Assembly (NCBI GenBank): GCA_022570795.1
Contig: JAKUDP010000010.1
Coordinates: forward strand, 1,116,001 to 1,180,000
Direction of reading: 5' to 3'
Length of the DNA stretch: 64,000 nt
Origin: Sphaerulina vaccinii
Taxonomy: Eukaryota; Ascomycota; Dothideomycetes; Mycosphaerellales; Mycosphaerellaceae
Position 1 is the stretch's first letter. Each line of letters opens with the position of its first letter. Below the pieces are notes generated by a model. That model was not told the origin of the DNA. It saw only the letters and a program-made list of their open reading frames with translations, and searched no databases. Shown here piece by piece: positions 35,524 to 46,008 of the stretch. A program made the position numbers and the translations under genes.

Positions 35524-37005
35524 CTTTCAATTATGTTGGGTTCGCAGGCCACAAGAAGATAAAATTGACTGTCAAGCCTTCTTAGTCAATCTTGACCGTA
35601 GCCGATTTCCATCGTAGCAGTGGAGGCGAGCATCCTTGGTTGAGCCATTGCGAAGAGCGTGGCATTACCATTGCCATGCGATTGTGTGTCCCAAACCCAA
35701 ACCGAGCACCTAGGTTCGGCGACGCTAGGCATTAGGAAGACGCACTTTCGCTAGGTGACTTCACGCTCGCCAGTGTAGTCCTCGAGGACTTGGTGAGAGG
35801 TATGACATGCTCATGGACGGATCTGCATCACAGGACTGACAGTGTGGAGCGAGTCTATCAGGCGGCATCGCCTTAGCTTGTATGTCGCCTTCTCATCATC
35901 TATCGCGTTGGAAGATAGTGTAGACCATCGGCTGTAAGTTGAGGATCTGAAGGTTGTGCAACCAGGCTCTTCTTGAGGCGGTATGGTGGTACCATCGGTG
36001 GAGCACACGTTGCTGTGCAACGAGTCGTAGAAGCGCGTACTTCGAGCCCTACGACTTCTTTCGTGCCTGTCGTAGTTCTCTTCGCCTCTATTTTCCGCTG
36101 CCGTGTCAGCGATCATTTCCACGTGGCTTTGAAGCCTACTGAGTATGAGTCCCAAGCTTGATTTCGACCAGCAATTCGTCTTCACAGAGCACCTTTGTGT
36201 CCACTTCTTGTTTCGGCCGCGCACCACGCGTGATTCCCTCTTCGGACACTCTTGAACCAGTGGCCGCTCAGTGCTCTCTCTGCTCTCTCTGGCCAGCTCA
36301 GAGCGACGCGCCGGAGTCATGGCATGATATCCTCGACACCATCACATCAAAGCCATCCGACACAGCGTTGACAGCATCCACATGTCTCAATCATGCTTCA
36401 GCCTCTCATTACTCAACGTGGCCGCCCCACCGCGCAGTGCAGCTGCCATCCACCTTCAACGGAACTGAGAAGCTCGAGTGCCTGAATTGACGTGCAGCTG
36501 CATCCTGGCCCCTCCCACAAAGCTAACCTGGAACAAATGAGGCCGTCGGAGTGGAAAGCAGAGGTAAAGAAGAGGCACCACTAACAATGGAGACATCTGC
36601 CATGTACGCAATGCGGCATTTCTGGGACAATCCTCCGCCGCCGCAGGGACACGAGGCATACGAATGTTCTGTTTCTGTTCTGCTCTGCTGTTCTGCTCTG
36701 CTGTTCTGCTCTGCTGTTCTGCTTCTTCCTATGTGGTCGGAAGGAAGTCCTTTCTTTCCTTTCATCAATCCAAACAGACACCATCGTCATCCCCACCCAC
36801 TTACTTCCGCAGACAGACATCACCTCTATCCTATCACCGCATACATGTCATACCTTACTACTCGGGGCTGAGCTGAGGACCAAACCACTTGGCACCCGCG
36901 GGTACTGTACGGCAGCCGCAGCCAGCTGAGCTGAAGAGCCTATAGCAGCATTACTTGGTACTCGTCCTGTACCGGGGGAGGCTGATGAGCTGAGCTGCCG
37001 TCACC
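35524..37005. other. Divergent intergenic region before the PSD gene
   Basis: 1.48 kb between the SprT-like gene and the phosphatidylserine decarboxylase gene. It holds a 13-bp minisatellite at 36,678 and repeated gagctgagctg motifs near 36,870-36,995 just before the PSD start. Open frames in it (for example minus 35,811-36,320) have no recognisable domain. Confidence 0.4.
36678..36725. repeat. 13-bp minisatellite (ttctgctctgctg)
   Basis: Three perfect tandem copies and a partial fourth, about 280 bp upstream of the PSD start codon. It is non-coding, and copy number is likely to vary between strains. Confidence 0.85.
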
Positions 37006-40000
37006 ATGCCTCGCCCTCACCTCCCGTCCCATCTCTCTCTCAAGCGGGTCAAGAGCAGCAGCAACAACTCTTTGCATGGAAATACCTCCGCCCCCTCGAC
37101 TCCTCCCGCTACACAGAACCCCAGCGCGGGCTACAACATGTCCAATGCGGCACGATCACCAGGGAAGCCGCTGGAAGGGGACCACATGGGTATGGGACTG
37201 CACTTGACAGTGCAAGTCCTCAAGGCCCGCAACCTTGCTGCCAAAGACAAAAGTGGCTTCTCGGATCCTTTCCTAGTGTTGACGCTGGGAGAGTCCAAGG
37301 AAGCCACCAGTGTGGTTAGCAAGTCACTGAATCCCGAATGGAATCAGACATTTGAGTTCGTGATCAACTCGCCAGACTCGGCTTTGCTCGAGGCTGTGTG
37401 CTGGGACAAAGACCGGTTCAAGAAGGACTACATGGGAGAGTTCGATGTGGTGCTGGAGGAGATCTTTGCTGCTGGCAACATCGATCCTGAGCCAAAGTGG
37501 TTCAAGCTGGAAGGCAGACGCAATGGACGGCGGAAGCAGAAGAAAGATAGCAACATTTCTGGTGAGGTTCTGCTCCGGTTCAAGCTGTCAGATCCTACCA
37601 ACACCGCAGCTACACCACAGCAGATCCTGCAGAGGTTTCTCGGCTTGGTCTCAGATCCGGAGCAAGACGATGATGAGGATGATGACGAGGAACTCCTTAG
37701 GAGGATGAATAGTAGCAATCTGGACGACCTGGACGAAGAGGATGACGACGAGAAAGAACCCTCAGACGAGACAGATGATGGTACGAGGACACCACTGGGC
37801 ACTTCAGAGGAGAAACAGCGTCACAAACGTCGAAGAAAGCTCAGACGTCTTCGCCGGAAGAAGAAGACGAGTGCATATGAATTTGGCGCTACTTCAGATG
37901 TGGCCGGAGTGCTGTACCTGGAGGTCAACAAGGTCACGGATCTCCCCCCTGAGAAGAACATGACAAAGACAACATTCGACATGGATCCATTTGTGGTGAC
38001 TTCACTCGGCCGCAAGACGTATCGGACTCGCGTCGTTAGGCACAATCTGAATCCCGTCTACAACGAAAAGCTTGTGTTCCAAGTACAGAAGAACGAACAG
38101 AACTTCAGCCTCTATTTCGCCGTCGTTGATCGGGATAAGTTCTCAGGAAACGACTTCGTAGGCACTGCTAACTTTCCACTGGAGAGAGCGCGAGAGTTGG
38201 CGCCAGAGGCCGATCCGGAAACTGGTCTTTACAGATTGCCAGATCCGGAGGCAGCAGAAGAAGCAGAGTACCAGAAGCGCAAAAGGTTCAGAAATCCGTT
38301 GTCTAGAAGTTCGAGTCGAAACGATCTACCGAAGCTCAACAGTAAGACTAACTCGTCGACAAACCTCAACAAGCTGGCAAAGTCGTCGAGCAGTAGCAAC
38401 CTGACCACTTTGTCAACATTACAGCAGAACGATGCTACGCGACCCGCCCTGCAGCACGGTACTTCCGAGGTATCAGTTGGAGATCGCACGCGACCACCAG
38501 CAGTCCGAATGCCCAGCAGCGGCAATCTCACATCCCACGATGATCAGGCTGCCCTCGATCTCGCTGACGAAGCTGGACTGAACGCCTTTGAACTCCCTCT
38601 TGAACTGAAGAATCTCCAGCGCTGGGAAGGCAAGCACCATCCGGTACTGTACATCCGAGCCAAATATTTACCATACAGGGCCCTTCGCCAACAGTTCTGG
38701 CGTGTTTTACTGCGGCAGTACGATGCTGACGAGAGTGGCAAGATAGACAAGATCGAACTTGTCACTATGCTTGATACTCTAGGCAGCACGCTTCACAACA
38801 AGACTATTGATGGATTCTTCGAGCGATGGGCAGACATCAATGGCGAAGAATATCTGACTATGGACCAAGCAGTCATCTGCTTGGAGGAGCAGCTTATGAA
38901 GAATCACGATGGCCACCATTCTTCGCATCACTCATCGCAAGTGAACCCCTCCACATCGACTTCACGCTTGACCACTGTTACCAACAGTTCTAGCTCACCA
39001 GAGCAAAGTCCGGCATATGGAACGCCATACTTGGACGCATCTGACCCTCTAAACATGCACCCTCGCAAGACCTCGATTCCTGCTCTGGAAGTCAGCGACT
39101 TAGGTGAAAGTGGCGAGATGGGCGATTACCTTGATGGCACTGAAGAAGAGCTCGGCGGAGACCCAGACTCACGAGAAGAGCATGTCGTTGAGATTTCCGA
39201 ATGTCCAATCTGTCATCAGCCAAGGATAGCCAAGGGACGCAAGACAACTGACGCCGATATCATAACGCACATTGCGACCTGTGCGAGCAGCGACTGGCGA
39301 GCAGTCAACAATCTGGTCATGGCTGGCTTCGTTACCAGTTCCCAGGCACAGAGAAAGTGGTATTCCAAGATCATCACAAAGGTGTCTTATGGAGGCTACA
39401 AGCTTGGTGCCAACAGTGCCAACATTCTTGTGCAAGACCGACTTACTGGACAGATCAATGAGGAGCGAATGAGCATATATGTTCGACTTGGTATTCGCCT
39501 GTTGTACAAAGGCCTCAAGAGCAGGGAGATGGAAAAGAAGAGAGTACGAAAGCTACTTCGATCCATGTCCTTCAAGCAGGGTCGCAAGTATGACGATCCA
39601 GCATCGGCGTCTCAAATCACTGGCTTCATCAACTTCCATCAACTCGACATGAACGAGGTCAAGCTGCCTACTGAGCAGTTCAAGACGTTCAACGAGTTCT
39701 TCTACCGCGAGCTGAAACCTGGTGCCCGTCCTTGCTCCGCGCCAGACAACCCTAATGTCATCGTCAGCCCAGCGGACTGCCGCTCAGTCGTCTTCAATCG
39801 CCTCGAAGATGCACAACGCATCTGGGTGAAAGGACGCGAGTTCAACGTCGAGCGCTTGCTTGGTGACGCGTATCCTCAAGACGCCAAACGATACCAGCAT
39901 GGCAGTCTTGGAATCTTTCGATTGGCGCCACAAGACTATCATCGCTTCCATATCCCTGTAGATGGAGTCATGGGAGAGCCGAAGCTGATAGACGGTGAAT

Positions 40001-40513
40001 ACTACACTGTCAATCCTATGGCAATTCGCTCAGCACTTGACGTGTATGGTGAGAATATTCGTGTCGTCGTGCCGATCGACTCAGTCTGTCATGGACGCGT
40101 CATGGTTATCTGCGTCGGCGCCATGATGGTTGGCTCGACGGTCATCACGCGCAAGAAGGGCGACCATGTCAAGAGAGCAGAGGAACTTGGGTACTTCAAG
40201 TTCGGCGGTTCCACCTTGCTATTGCTATTTGAGCCGGGCATGATGAGGTTCGATGAAGATCTGGTCGCCAATAGTAGTGGCGCCCTTGAGACATTGGTAA
40301 GTGGCACTTCTTACTCTTCCCATGCGTCTTCATATACTGACACGGTAACAGGTCCGCGTTGGCATGGCTATCGGTCGCACTACAGGACACGGGGCTCACA
40401 TGCCAGATCAGCCAAAGGCGAACCCCACTGAGGAAGAAAAGCAGCGTGCAAAGCAACGCATCGAAGGCTCGCTTGCACCGAGCTCAGGACATCATGTCAA
40501 CACTATGGCCTAG
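37006..40513 (+). CDS. psd2: C2-domain phosphatidylserine decarboxylase (Psd2 type)
   Basis: Exons 37006-40296 and 40352-40513 join in frame to about 1,150 residues across a 55-nt intron. The enzyme decarboxylates phosphatidylserine to phosphatidylethanolamine in the Golgi/endosomal system. Domains in order: a Ser-rich start; C2 domain about 62-170 (LTVQVLKARNLAAKDKSG, SLNPEWNQTFEF); a long acidic D/E tract about 222-262; a basic KRRRKLRRLRRKKK stretch; a second C2 about 300-400; an EF-hand-like loop DADESGKIDKIE near 571; and the decarboxylase core (DYHRFHIPVDG and FGGSTLLLLFEPG). Ser about 1069 in the GGST motif is where the proenzyme self-cleaves to form the pyruvoyl cofactor. The C-terminus ETLVRVGMAIG is also conserved. 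The CxxC pair near residues 733-736 is typical. Identification is firm. Confidence 0.95.
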
Positions 40514-40960
40514 CAGCTCAAGTGAAGAACATGATGTGAGTGTAAGAAAGAGACGAATTGCATTAGGACAGGATTGTATGAATGACGAGACGATGAACAA
40601 GCATCTTGCATACCTATTGAAGGAAATCAAAAGTACCTGGTACATAGAAAAAGGCACAGAGGTGAAGGCAGGCTACCTGAAGAAGAGGATGGGAGTTTCA
40701 ACGACTTCTCCGAACGTGTAGAAAGGCGGGAGACCGACCTAAAATTGAGCATGGCATCCAGCGTGATCCCCTTCCTTTTAAAAGAATGTCCTTGATTTTG
40801 ATACAATGTTGCCTACAACCACGCATGGACTTCGGCCAGGCTCGGAGTGCGGCGAAGGCAGCTGCACGCACCTCCGCGATTTATGTATGTCTCTACTTCG
40901 CTAGCTTCCCTTTGGTCTCTCTTCCTCCTCATATCATAACGATGGACGAACATAACAATA
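40514..40960. other. Intergenic region, PSD 3' side to Sam35-like start
   Basis: 447 bp between two plus-strand genes. An open frame overlapping the PSD 3' end (to about 40,721) is an out-of-frame run-on. The last 60 bp hold a short upstream ORF listed separately. Confidence 0.45.
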
Positions 40961-40974
40961 ATGCCCGACAATGA
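40942..40974 (+). promoter_or_regulatory. Upstream ORF overlapping the start of the Sam35-like gene
   Basis: ATG at 40,942 opens a 10-codon frame (MDEHNNNARQ) that ends with TGA at 40,974. It overlaps the main ATG at 40,961 in another frame. If transcription starts upstream, ribosomes using it would pass the main start, so it could lower translation. Confidence 0.45.
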
Positions 40975-41977
40975 CACAACTGATGGAGCCAGCGCCGGAC
41001 GTGCTGCTGCTGCTGTCCCTCTCTCCACGACTACAAATGCTCCCACTCAACCCAAAGCCAGCATCTTCTCGCTGCCTCCACCCGTGAAACGCGTATTCGA
41101 CCAATTCCCTCTCCGAGAGTACGAAGCGAACGAACTTCCATGTCGAGTGCCCCGAGCGCGCAACACTCACAAACTCCACGTCTTCACAACAGACCAAGAA
41201 GCGAAAGACGGCAAGCCTAGCTACAACCCCACCTGTCTGAAATGGCAGACATATCTCCGTCTCAGCGGTATCGATTTCACGACTGTGTCATCTAACAATC
41301 ACGCCTCACCGTCTGGCTCTTTGCCCTTCCTCCAACCTGCTTCCTCCAACGATCCGATTTCAGCGAACAAGATCAAGAGATGGGTACAAATGAGACGTTC
41401 GAGAACAGATACCAATGATCTAAGATCAGATGCCTATCACAGTTTGATCGATAATCGGATAAGGAAATGTTGGCTCTATCAACTGTATCTCGCCCCGCAG
41501 AATGATGGTCTCATGCAGAAGTTATACGTACACCCATGTTCGAGGAACTCGCTGGTCCGCTTCGCCATTACACGGCAATTAAGAGCAGCTGCTGAGAAGG
41601 AATTGGTCAAGAGCGAATGGTCGAATGTTGTTGATGCTGCTGTTTTGATCAAAGAGGTTGAAGAGGCGTTCAAGGCGTTGTCGATACTGTTGGGGAGGGA
41701 TGAGTGGTTCTTTGGGGAGAAGAGGGCGGGGTTGTTCGATGCGAGTCTTTTTGCTTATACGCAGTTGGTGCTTGATGAAGGGTTGGGCTGGGAGTTCAAT
41801 CCGCTGGAGGAGGCTTTGAGGAGATGGGAGAATCTGGTGAGGCATCGGGAGAGGATCTTGGAGAGCTGGAATAGTGGTGGAGGTCATAAGGAGGAAAGAC
41901 CGGAGATGCATGTGAGAACAACATCGATGTTGGGGAAGAGGAGGACGCCGAATAGTCTTCCCGTTACCTCGCCTTGA
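40961..41977 (+). CDS. Metaxin/Sam35-like mitochondrial outer-membrane sorting protein
   Basis: An intronless ORF of 338 residues. After a 35-residue Ala/Thr-rich leader comes FSLPPPVKRVFDQFPLREYE and a thioredoxin-like N-domain (LHVFTTDQE...SYNPTCLKWQTYLRLSGIDF, with SGSLPFLQP). A glutathione-transferase-like helical C-domain follows (LSILLGRDEWFFGEKRAGLFDASLFAYTQLVLDEGLGWEF). This order and the KWQTYLRLSGIDF/LPFL pattern fit the metaxin/Tom37/Sam35 group. Its members form the sorting and assembly machinery for beta-barrel proteins. I favour Sam35/metaxin from these motifs but cannot exclude another GST-like mitochondrial protein. The C-terminal 35 residues are polar and probably disordered. 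Confidence 0.7.
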   Translation: MPDNDTTDGASAGRAAAAVPLSTTTNAPTQPKASIFSLPPPVKRVFDQFPLREYEANELPCRVPRARNTHKLHVFTTDQEAKDGKPSYNPTCLKWQTYLRLSGIDFTTVSSNNHASPSGSLPFLQPASSNDPISANKIKRWVQMRRSRTDTNDLRSDAYHSLIDNRIRKCWLYQLYLAPQNDGLMQKLYVHPCSRNSLVRFAITRQLRAAAEKELVKSEWSNVVDAAVLIKEVEEAFKALSILLGRDEWFFGEKRAGLFDASLFAYTQLVLDEGLGWEFNPLEEALRRWENLVRHRERILESWNSGGGHKEERPEMHVRTTSMLGKRRTPNSLPVTSP

Positions 41978-42340
41978 GGTCGTCGCTCATGCTCAGGACA
42001 CCAATCTACTGGCGACATGAAGAAAGGACACGGCTCGAAGCATAGCGCGGCGTTCAATGGCTCGATGGATGCCAGACTCCGCTCCAAGGACATTCTATCC
42101 TATATGCATACAATCAGCATCAATGCTACTCCATCACTATCTGAATTACTCGAAGGGACATATCGGGAGTCGTGTGGCTCGCGGCGTAGCGTGTTCGGAA
42201 CGTTACGTCTGTGACTCACGAGCTAGGGAGCTCAAGCTACTGTAGCTCCCCACGAGATCGACCCGATACTGACACGATGTCAGGTGAAGACGAGACATAA
42301 ATCAGAGCACAGACTTCCCTATCGCCATCAAGATTTCAGA
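41978..42340. other. Intergenic region
   Basis: 363 bp between two plus-strand genes. Nothing recognised. Confidence 0.45.
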
Positions 42341-43120
42341 ATGACCTCTCCCTCGCTACAGAAGTCCTTCGACACTTCGCTAATCGACCTGAGTCTATCG
42401 TTCTCGTCCACCGAAACAGCCCATTCTTTGCATTCCGGCCAAGAGGATCAACCGTCACCTACGCAGGCGCAAGGAGAAGATAATGAACGAGCTTCTAACG
42501 TGGCTGGTGTTACGTATGTTCTACCTGGTCCAAGGACCGATCAAGAAACTGTATGGAACGATGTGAATGATACACAGCTCAAGGCTGCACTCCCAGATCT
42601 TCTGAGAGGACACGATTCCAAAATCGACCCCTCGAAGATGCTCATCACTGGAACCAATGCCGATCGAGTTGTGGAATTGCTACTCCAAGACTATCCAATG
42701 CGATTCGAGACGATCGACGATTCTATATCAGAGGCAATGCCGAGACCGGATCAAAAAGAATGCCAACTTCAATACCAGGTCAAGAAGGAAAGTCTTACAA
42801 TGCTGGACATCAGAGACCAGGGATTCGATGTTATCATCTCGTCGAGTCTCAACGCTGGCGACATCGTGTTACAGACGTACTGGAACAATCTGGAGCGACT
42901 CCTCGAGCCAAATGGCATAGTATGGTTGAGTGGACGATACGCTGTTGACCAACATGGAGGAAGATACGTTGTGGAGGAGTGCGTTCGTGGAGCAGCTGCA
43001 GCTGGGTTGACAACTTCTCATCTGCGCGAGCTTGATGTTGGCGGGGAGGGATATATTGGACGGGTTATGTGGTTCGGCATGCGACTGTCTCATACGCTCA
43101 TAGAGCGTAAGCATAAGTAG
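42341..43120 (+). CDS. Unknown protein, possible methyltransferase-like fold
   Basis: A 259-residue ORF from the first ATG; the frame stays open a little upstream without a Met. I do not recognise the family. The first 65 residues are polar and disordered. The rest alternates strands and helices: ITGTNADRVVELLL, a beta-like FDVIISSSL, then helical YWNNLERLLEPNGIVWLSGRY and a final GYIGRVMWFGMRL. The 'FDVII...LxRLLEPNGxxxLSG' pattern resembles the second half of class I SAM-dependent methyltransferases (FDxVxxxxxL...PGGxxxxx), but no GxGxG SAM loop is visible. A degenerate or non-catalytic member is possible. Confidence 0.5.
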   Translation: MTSPSLQKSFDTSLIDLSLSFSSTETAHSLHSGQEDQPSPTQAQGEDNERASNVAGVTYVLPGPRTDQETVWNDVNDTQLKAALPDLLRGHDSKIDPSKMLITGTNADRVVELLLQDYPMRFETIDDSISEAMPRPDQKECQLQYQVKKESLTMLDIRDQGFDVIISSSLNAGDIVLQTYWNNLERLLEPNGIVWLSGRYAVDQHGGRYVVEECVRGAAAAGLTTSHLRELDVGGEGYIGRVMWFGMRLSHTLIERKHK

Positions 43121-43669
43121 TGATGCCAGAAGACTTCAGCCCCCATGGCCCATCGTCCTGGTTACAGCAGGAACTACACATAGACCCATTTTAAAAGTTG
43201 TAAGTTCGAACATGAACTAGCTTACCACAATTTGTGATTCATATCCGCTTTTATGATCATCACCAATGTATGTCTGCGGCGACTGTCGATAGTACTTGGT
43301 ACTGTATACGCAATCACAAAATGTTTACTTGATATCGATAGTCCGGCAATTGGTTCATCCTCTCGCACGGATCTATTTCTGGCTCCCGCTTCGTTTGTCG
43401 CACCTTCGGACGCCATCTGGGGTTTGGACAAGATCGTCGCCAAGGGTACGACGAGTACAACACAGCCTCCTTCTTTCCATTCTGTTGGAGGGCTTGCAAA
43501 TGGCCATGAACATGTCTTGAGACTACTGTCGCTGCTGTCGCCTCACCATGCTCGTTTTGGAATCAAGACTTCAACGCCCTCCGCGCACTGGTCCGACACA
43601 ACACGCGTCCACAGTCACGAATGCGATAGGACTCGAAACAGAGACAGGGACAAGACAAGACAAGACATC
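43121..43669. other. Intergenic / 5' leader of the fibroin-3-like gene
   Basis: 549 bp. The downstream frame is open back to about 43,253, but the extension is out of character with the family, so I treat this as leader. Tandem gacaagacaagacaagaca stands just before the start codon. Confidence 0.45.
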
Positions 43670-44842
43670 ATGGCCGCACTCATGCTGGCGAGAGATATTG
43701 GCAGCGAAGTTACAGGCGTGAAGACGACGTTCTCCAGCTGGGACAATTGCATGAGCAAAACATACTGCAAGTGGCCTGTAATCGCTGCGATCATCATCGC
43801 ATCGTTGATCGCGCTTTCGCTCATCTGGTGTGTGGCCCGATGTCTCTGTTGCGGACTCGAGTGCTGCTGCGGCTGCTTAAGCTGCTGCAACGCGTGTTGT
43901 CCATCACCGCGACGCAGAGACAAAGGAGGATATCAGCAAGCGCCGCCGACTCCATACCAGTATCAACAGCCTCCGCCTATGCATAATCCATACTTCGCGA
44001 ATGGAGGAGCGGGAAACCGAAGCGTTGCGCAGACGGCCACATTTGACTCGCCGAGTCAGAAATACAATGAGGACGCACTACCTGCCATGCCGAGCTGGTC
44101 GAATGCTTCGAGTAGACGGATCGAGCAGCCACATGAGGAAGAAGATATCGAATTGGATAAGATGGACAATCGAGTAGTGACATCTCCTGCCGCACAGCCG
44201 CAAAGTGAGCGACTATTGAACCAAAACCCGAACTACTATCATGGGCAAGATATGGGATCTACTGCAAGTGTTGGAGGATACCGTGGTCAAGAGAACGGCT
44301 CGACTGGAGATATTGGATATATGGGTGCAGGACATGCCCATATGAACGCTCAGCCTTATCAAGATTACGATCAGCATCGCCAGCAGCCTGTTAGTCCATA
44401 TGGTGGTCAACAACGCCAACAGCCAACAAGTCCATATGGTAGCCAGGCTGCCGCAGCAACAGGCTATTATACAGCTGGCCAGACCCACCACGATTCTCCA
44501 TACTCGTCACAAGCCGCATACAACAATGTTCCGGAGGCGCGATCACCCACAGGCTACGATCGAAACCCTACCGCGCCAGCTGCTTATCGCAGTCCCATGT
44601 CTGGAGGCTATCACGTTAACACTGGTGGCAACACATCTCCATTGTCATATATGCCTAATGCGAATGACTTCCACTCCGGCACACAATCGTCTAGCTATGC
44701 GCAACCTAAGCCTTATGAGACCAATACTTCGCCGCCTTCGTATAGGAGTGAGGTGGTTAGCCCGATTAGTCCGCCGGGCGTTCTGACTCCTGGAGGTGGG
44801 TTGGGCAGAAAGCCGGTACAAGGAAGTTTCAGGGAATTATGA
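43670..44842 (+). CDS. Fibroin-3-like single-pass membrane protein
   Basis: 390 residues from the ATG at 43,670, single exon. The N-terminus MAALMLARDIGSEVTGVKTT and FSSWDNCMSKTYCKWPVIAA match fungal proteins annotated 'fibroin-3 related'. One transmembrane segment (about 44-66, VIAAIIIASLIALSLIWCVA) is followed at once by a Cys-rich juxtamembrane block (CLCCGLECCCGCLSCCNACC), a likely palmitoylation site. The remaining 300 residues are a disordered Gln/Pro/Tyr/Ser-rich tail, probably cytosolic, with repeats such as QQPVSPYGGQQRQQPTSPYG. The molecular function of the family is not known. The frame is open further upstream, but family resemblance starts at this Met. Confidence 0.75.
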   Translation: MAALMLARDIGSEVTGVKTTFSSWDNCMSKTYCKWPVIAAIIIASLIALSLIWCVARCLCCGLECCCGCLSCCNACCPSPRRRDKGGYQQAPPTPYQYQQPPPMHNPYFANGGAGNRSVAQTATFDSPSQKYNEDALPAMPSWSNASSRRIEQPHEEEDIELDKMDNRVVTSPAAQPQSERLLNQNPNYYHGQDMGSTASVGGYRGQENGSTGDIGYMGAGHAHMNAQPYQDYDQHRQQPVSPYGGQQRQQPTSPYGSQAAAATGYYTAGQTHHDSPYSSQAAYNNVPEARSPTGYDRNPTAPAAYRSPMSGGYHVNTGGNTSPLSYMPNANDFHSGTQSSSYAQPKPYETNTSPPSYRSEVVSPISPPGVLTPGGGLGRKPVQGSFREL

Positions 44843-45858
44843 ACCAGATGATGCGAGACACCCGTCCACGGCGAGGAGACCGAAGTTCGGAGATCGTGCC
44901 CTGTCATGCTAGAATCTGGAAACAGCACACACCAGGTCGGAGCGCTGAGTGTCTTTTACCATCTTTCGAGAGGTAGCCCATCATCTTGATGCGCCTCCTC
45001 ATCTCGGGAGATGAGCCTCGGATGGCAGCTTGGTCGTGCTGCGGAAGCCATTGCGGAGGGTATACTCTCAGGGCAAGAATGGACCTCACGCAGCTGGTCT
45101 CTCCCTGCAGTAAGACTATACCAAGCGGCAATGGCTTCCATGGCCAGACCAAGCTGCTATACAGGCCTTCAGCTATGCTTCGAATTGATCGCTGTCTGCT
45201 TTGATGGCAATGAGCGCAGAATGCCGACGCATTTCCATCCCCCGCTGCTGATTTCGGACTGTTCGCGAAGCCTCTTCGGTCTGATCCAGCGACCAAGTGG
45301 AAACATAGCTGCAGGTATGTGTGGCAGCTTTGCTGGTCAAGGTATGCGCGATGTTCGAAGTCGAACGATTCGAAGCAATTGAACATCATCAGACGTGTGA
45401 TGTGATAGCATATAAGCGGAATACTACGGCACTTGCTCATGAGGCAAGCTTAACAGCAAGAATTGGAAGAGACTCTGATACATGTATGAGATGGCCAAGA
45501 GTCATGATATATACCCCTGTTTGGCCAACATTTACTCAACTACATGGCGCTTATCAGGTTTCCCTTAGTACTTGGCGTTGATCATACCATAATTCATTTT
45601 GGCTGCCAACACACCATTCGCCAAAAACGTCCTCCAGCGTGGGCGACCATCCAAGGCAGAAAGCTTCGGGCATCCAAGGATGAACAAGCGCCTCATACAA
45701 AGCTGCGACACGCACGGAAAACTTTACAACCACTTACTTCATGAGCTTCTGCATCACTCGTGCATCAATAATCAGCACGCTCAACCTTCTTTAGCATCGA
45801 ACAACGCATCATAAGTCTCAACAACCGCCCCTCTTCGGATTCAGCCATCCTGCAGGAC
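44843..45858. other. Intergenic region with only weak ORFs
   Basis: 1.02 kb. Overlapping open frames exist on both strands (minus 44,904-45,440; plus 45,011-45,382), but neither shows a domain, biased composition or a supported splice pattern, so no gene is called. Confidence 0.35.
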
Positions 45859-46008
45859 ATGTCACCGCTCACACAACGCGGGAGCCCCTACGAGATCGGG
45901 ATCCTCGTCGTCTTCGGAATCCTCATAGGTCTCAAGGGCATCTACCACTATCGAGACCAGCCGAATCGAAAAGAACGAATTTACGGAACAAAGATCAACG
46001 CCAAATAG
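45859..46008 (+). CDS. Candidate 49-residue single-pass membrane microprotein
   Basis: An ATG-initiated frame of 49 residues. MSPLTQRGSPYE leads into one hydrophobic helix (IGILVVFGILIGLKGIYHY) and a basic tail (RDQPNRKERIYGTK). This is a well-formed N-out/C-in type signature that is unlikely in random sequence. I do not recognise a family. The downstream DNA to about 46,440 also has coding-like pieces in other frames, so this could instead be the first exon of a longer spliced gene. RNA evidence would decide. Confidence 0.4.
   Translation: MSPLTQRGSPYEIGILVVFGILIGLKGIYHYRDQPNRKERIYGTKINAK

Noticed and set aside
40359..40721. 120-codon frame over the end of the phosphatidylserine decarboxylase gene
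   Set aside because: It reads the second psd2 exon in the wrong frame. The correct frame rebuilds the conserved VRVGMAIG end.
43253..43669. Upstream extension of the fibroin-3-like ORF
   Set aside because: The extra residues do not fit the family and include simple gacaa repeats. The Met at 43,670 starts the recognisable protein.
44904..45440. 178-codon minus-strand frame
   Set aside because: No domain, no biased composition and overlapping open frames on the other strand. It may be chance.
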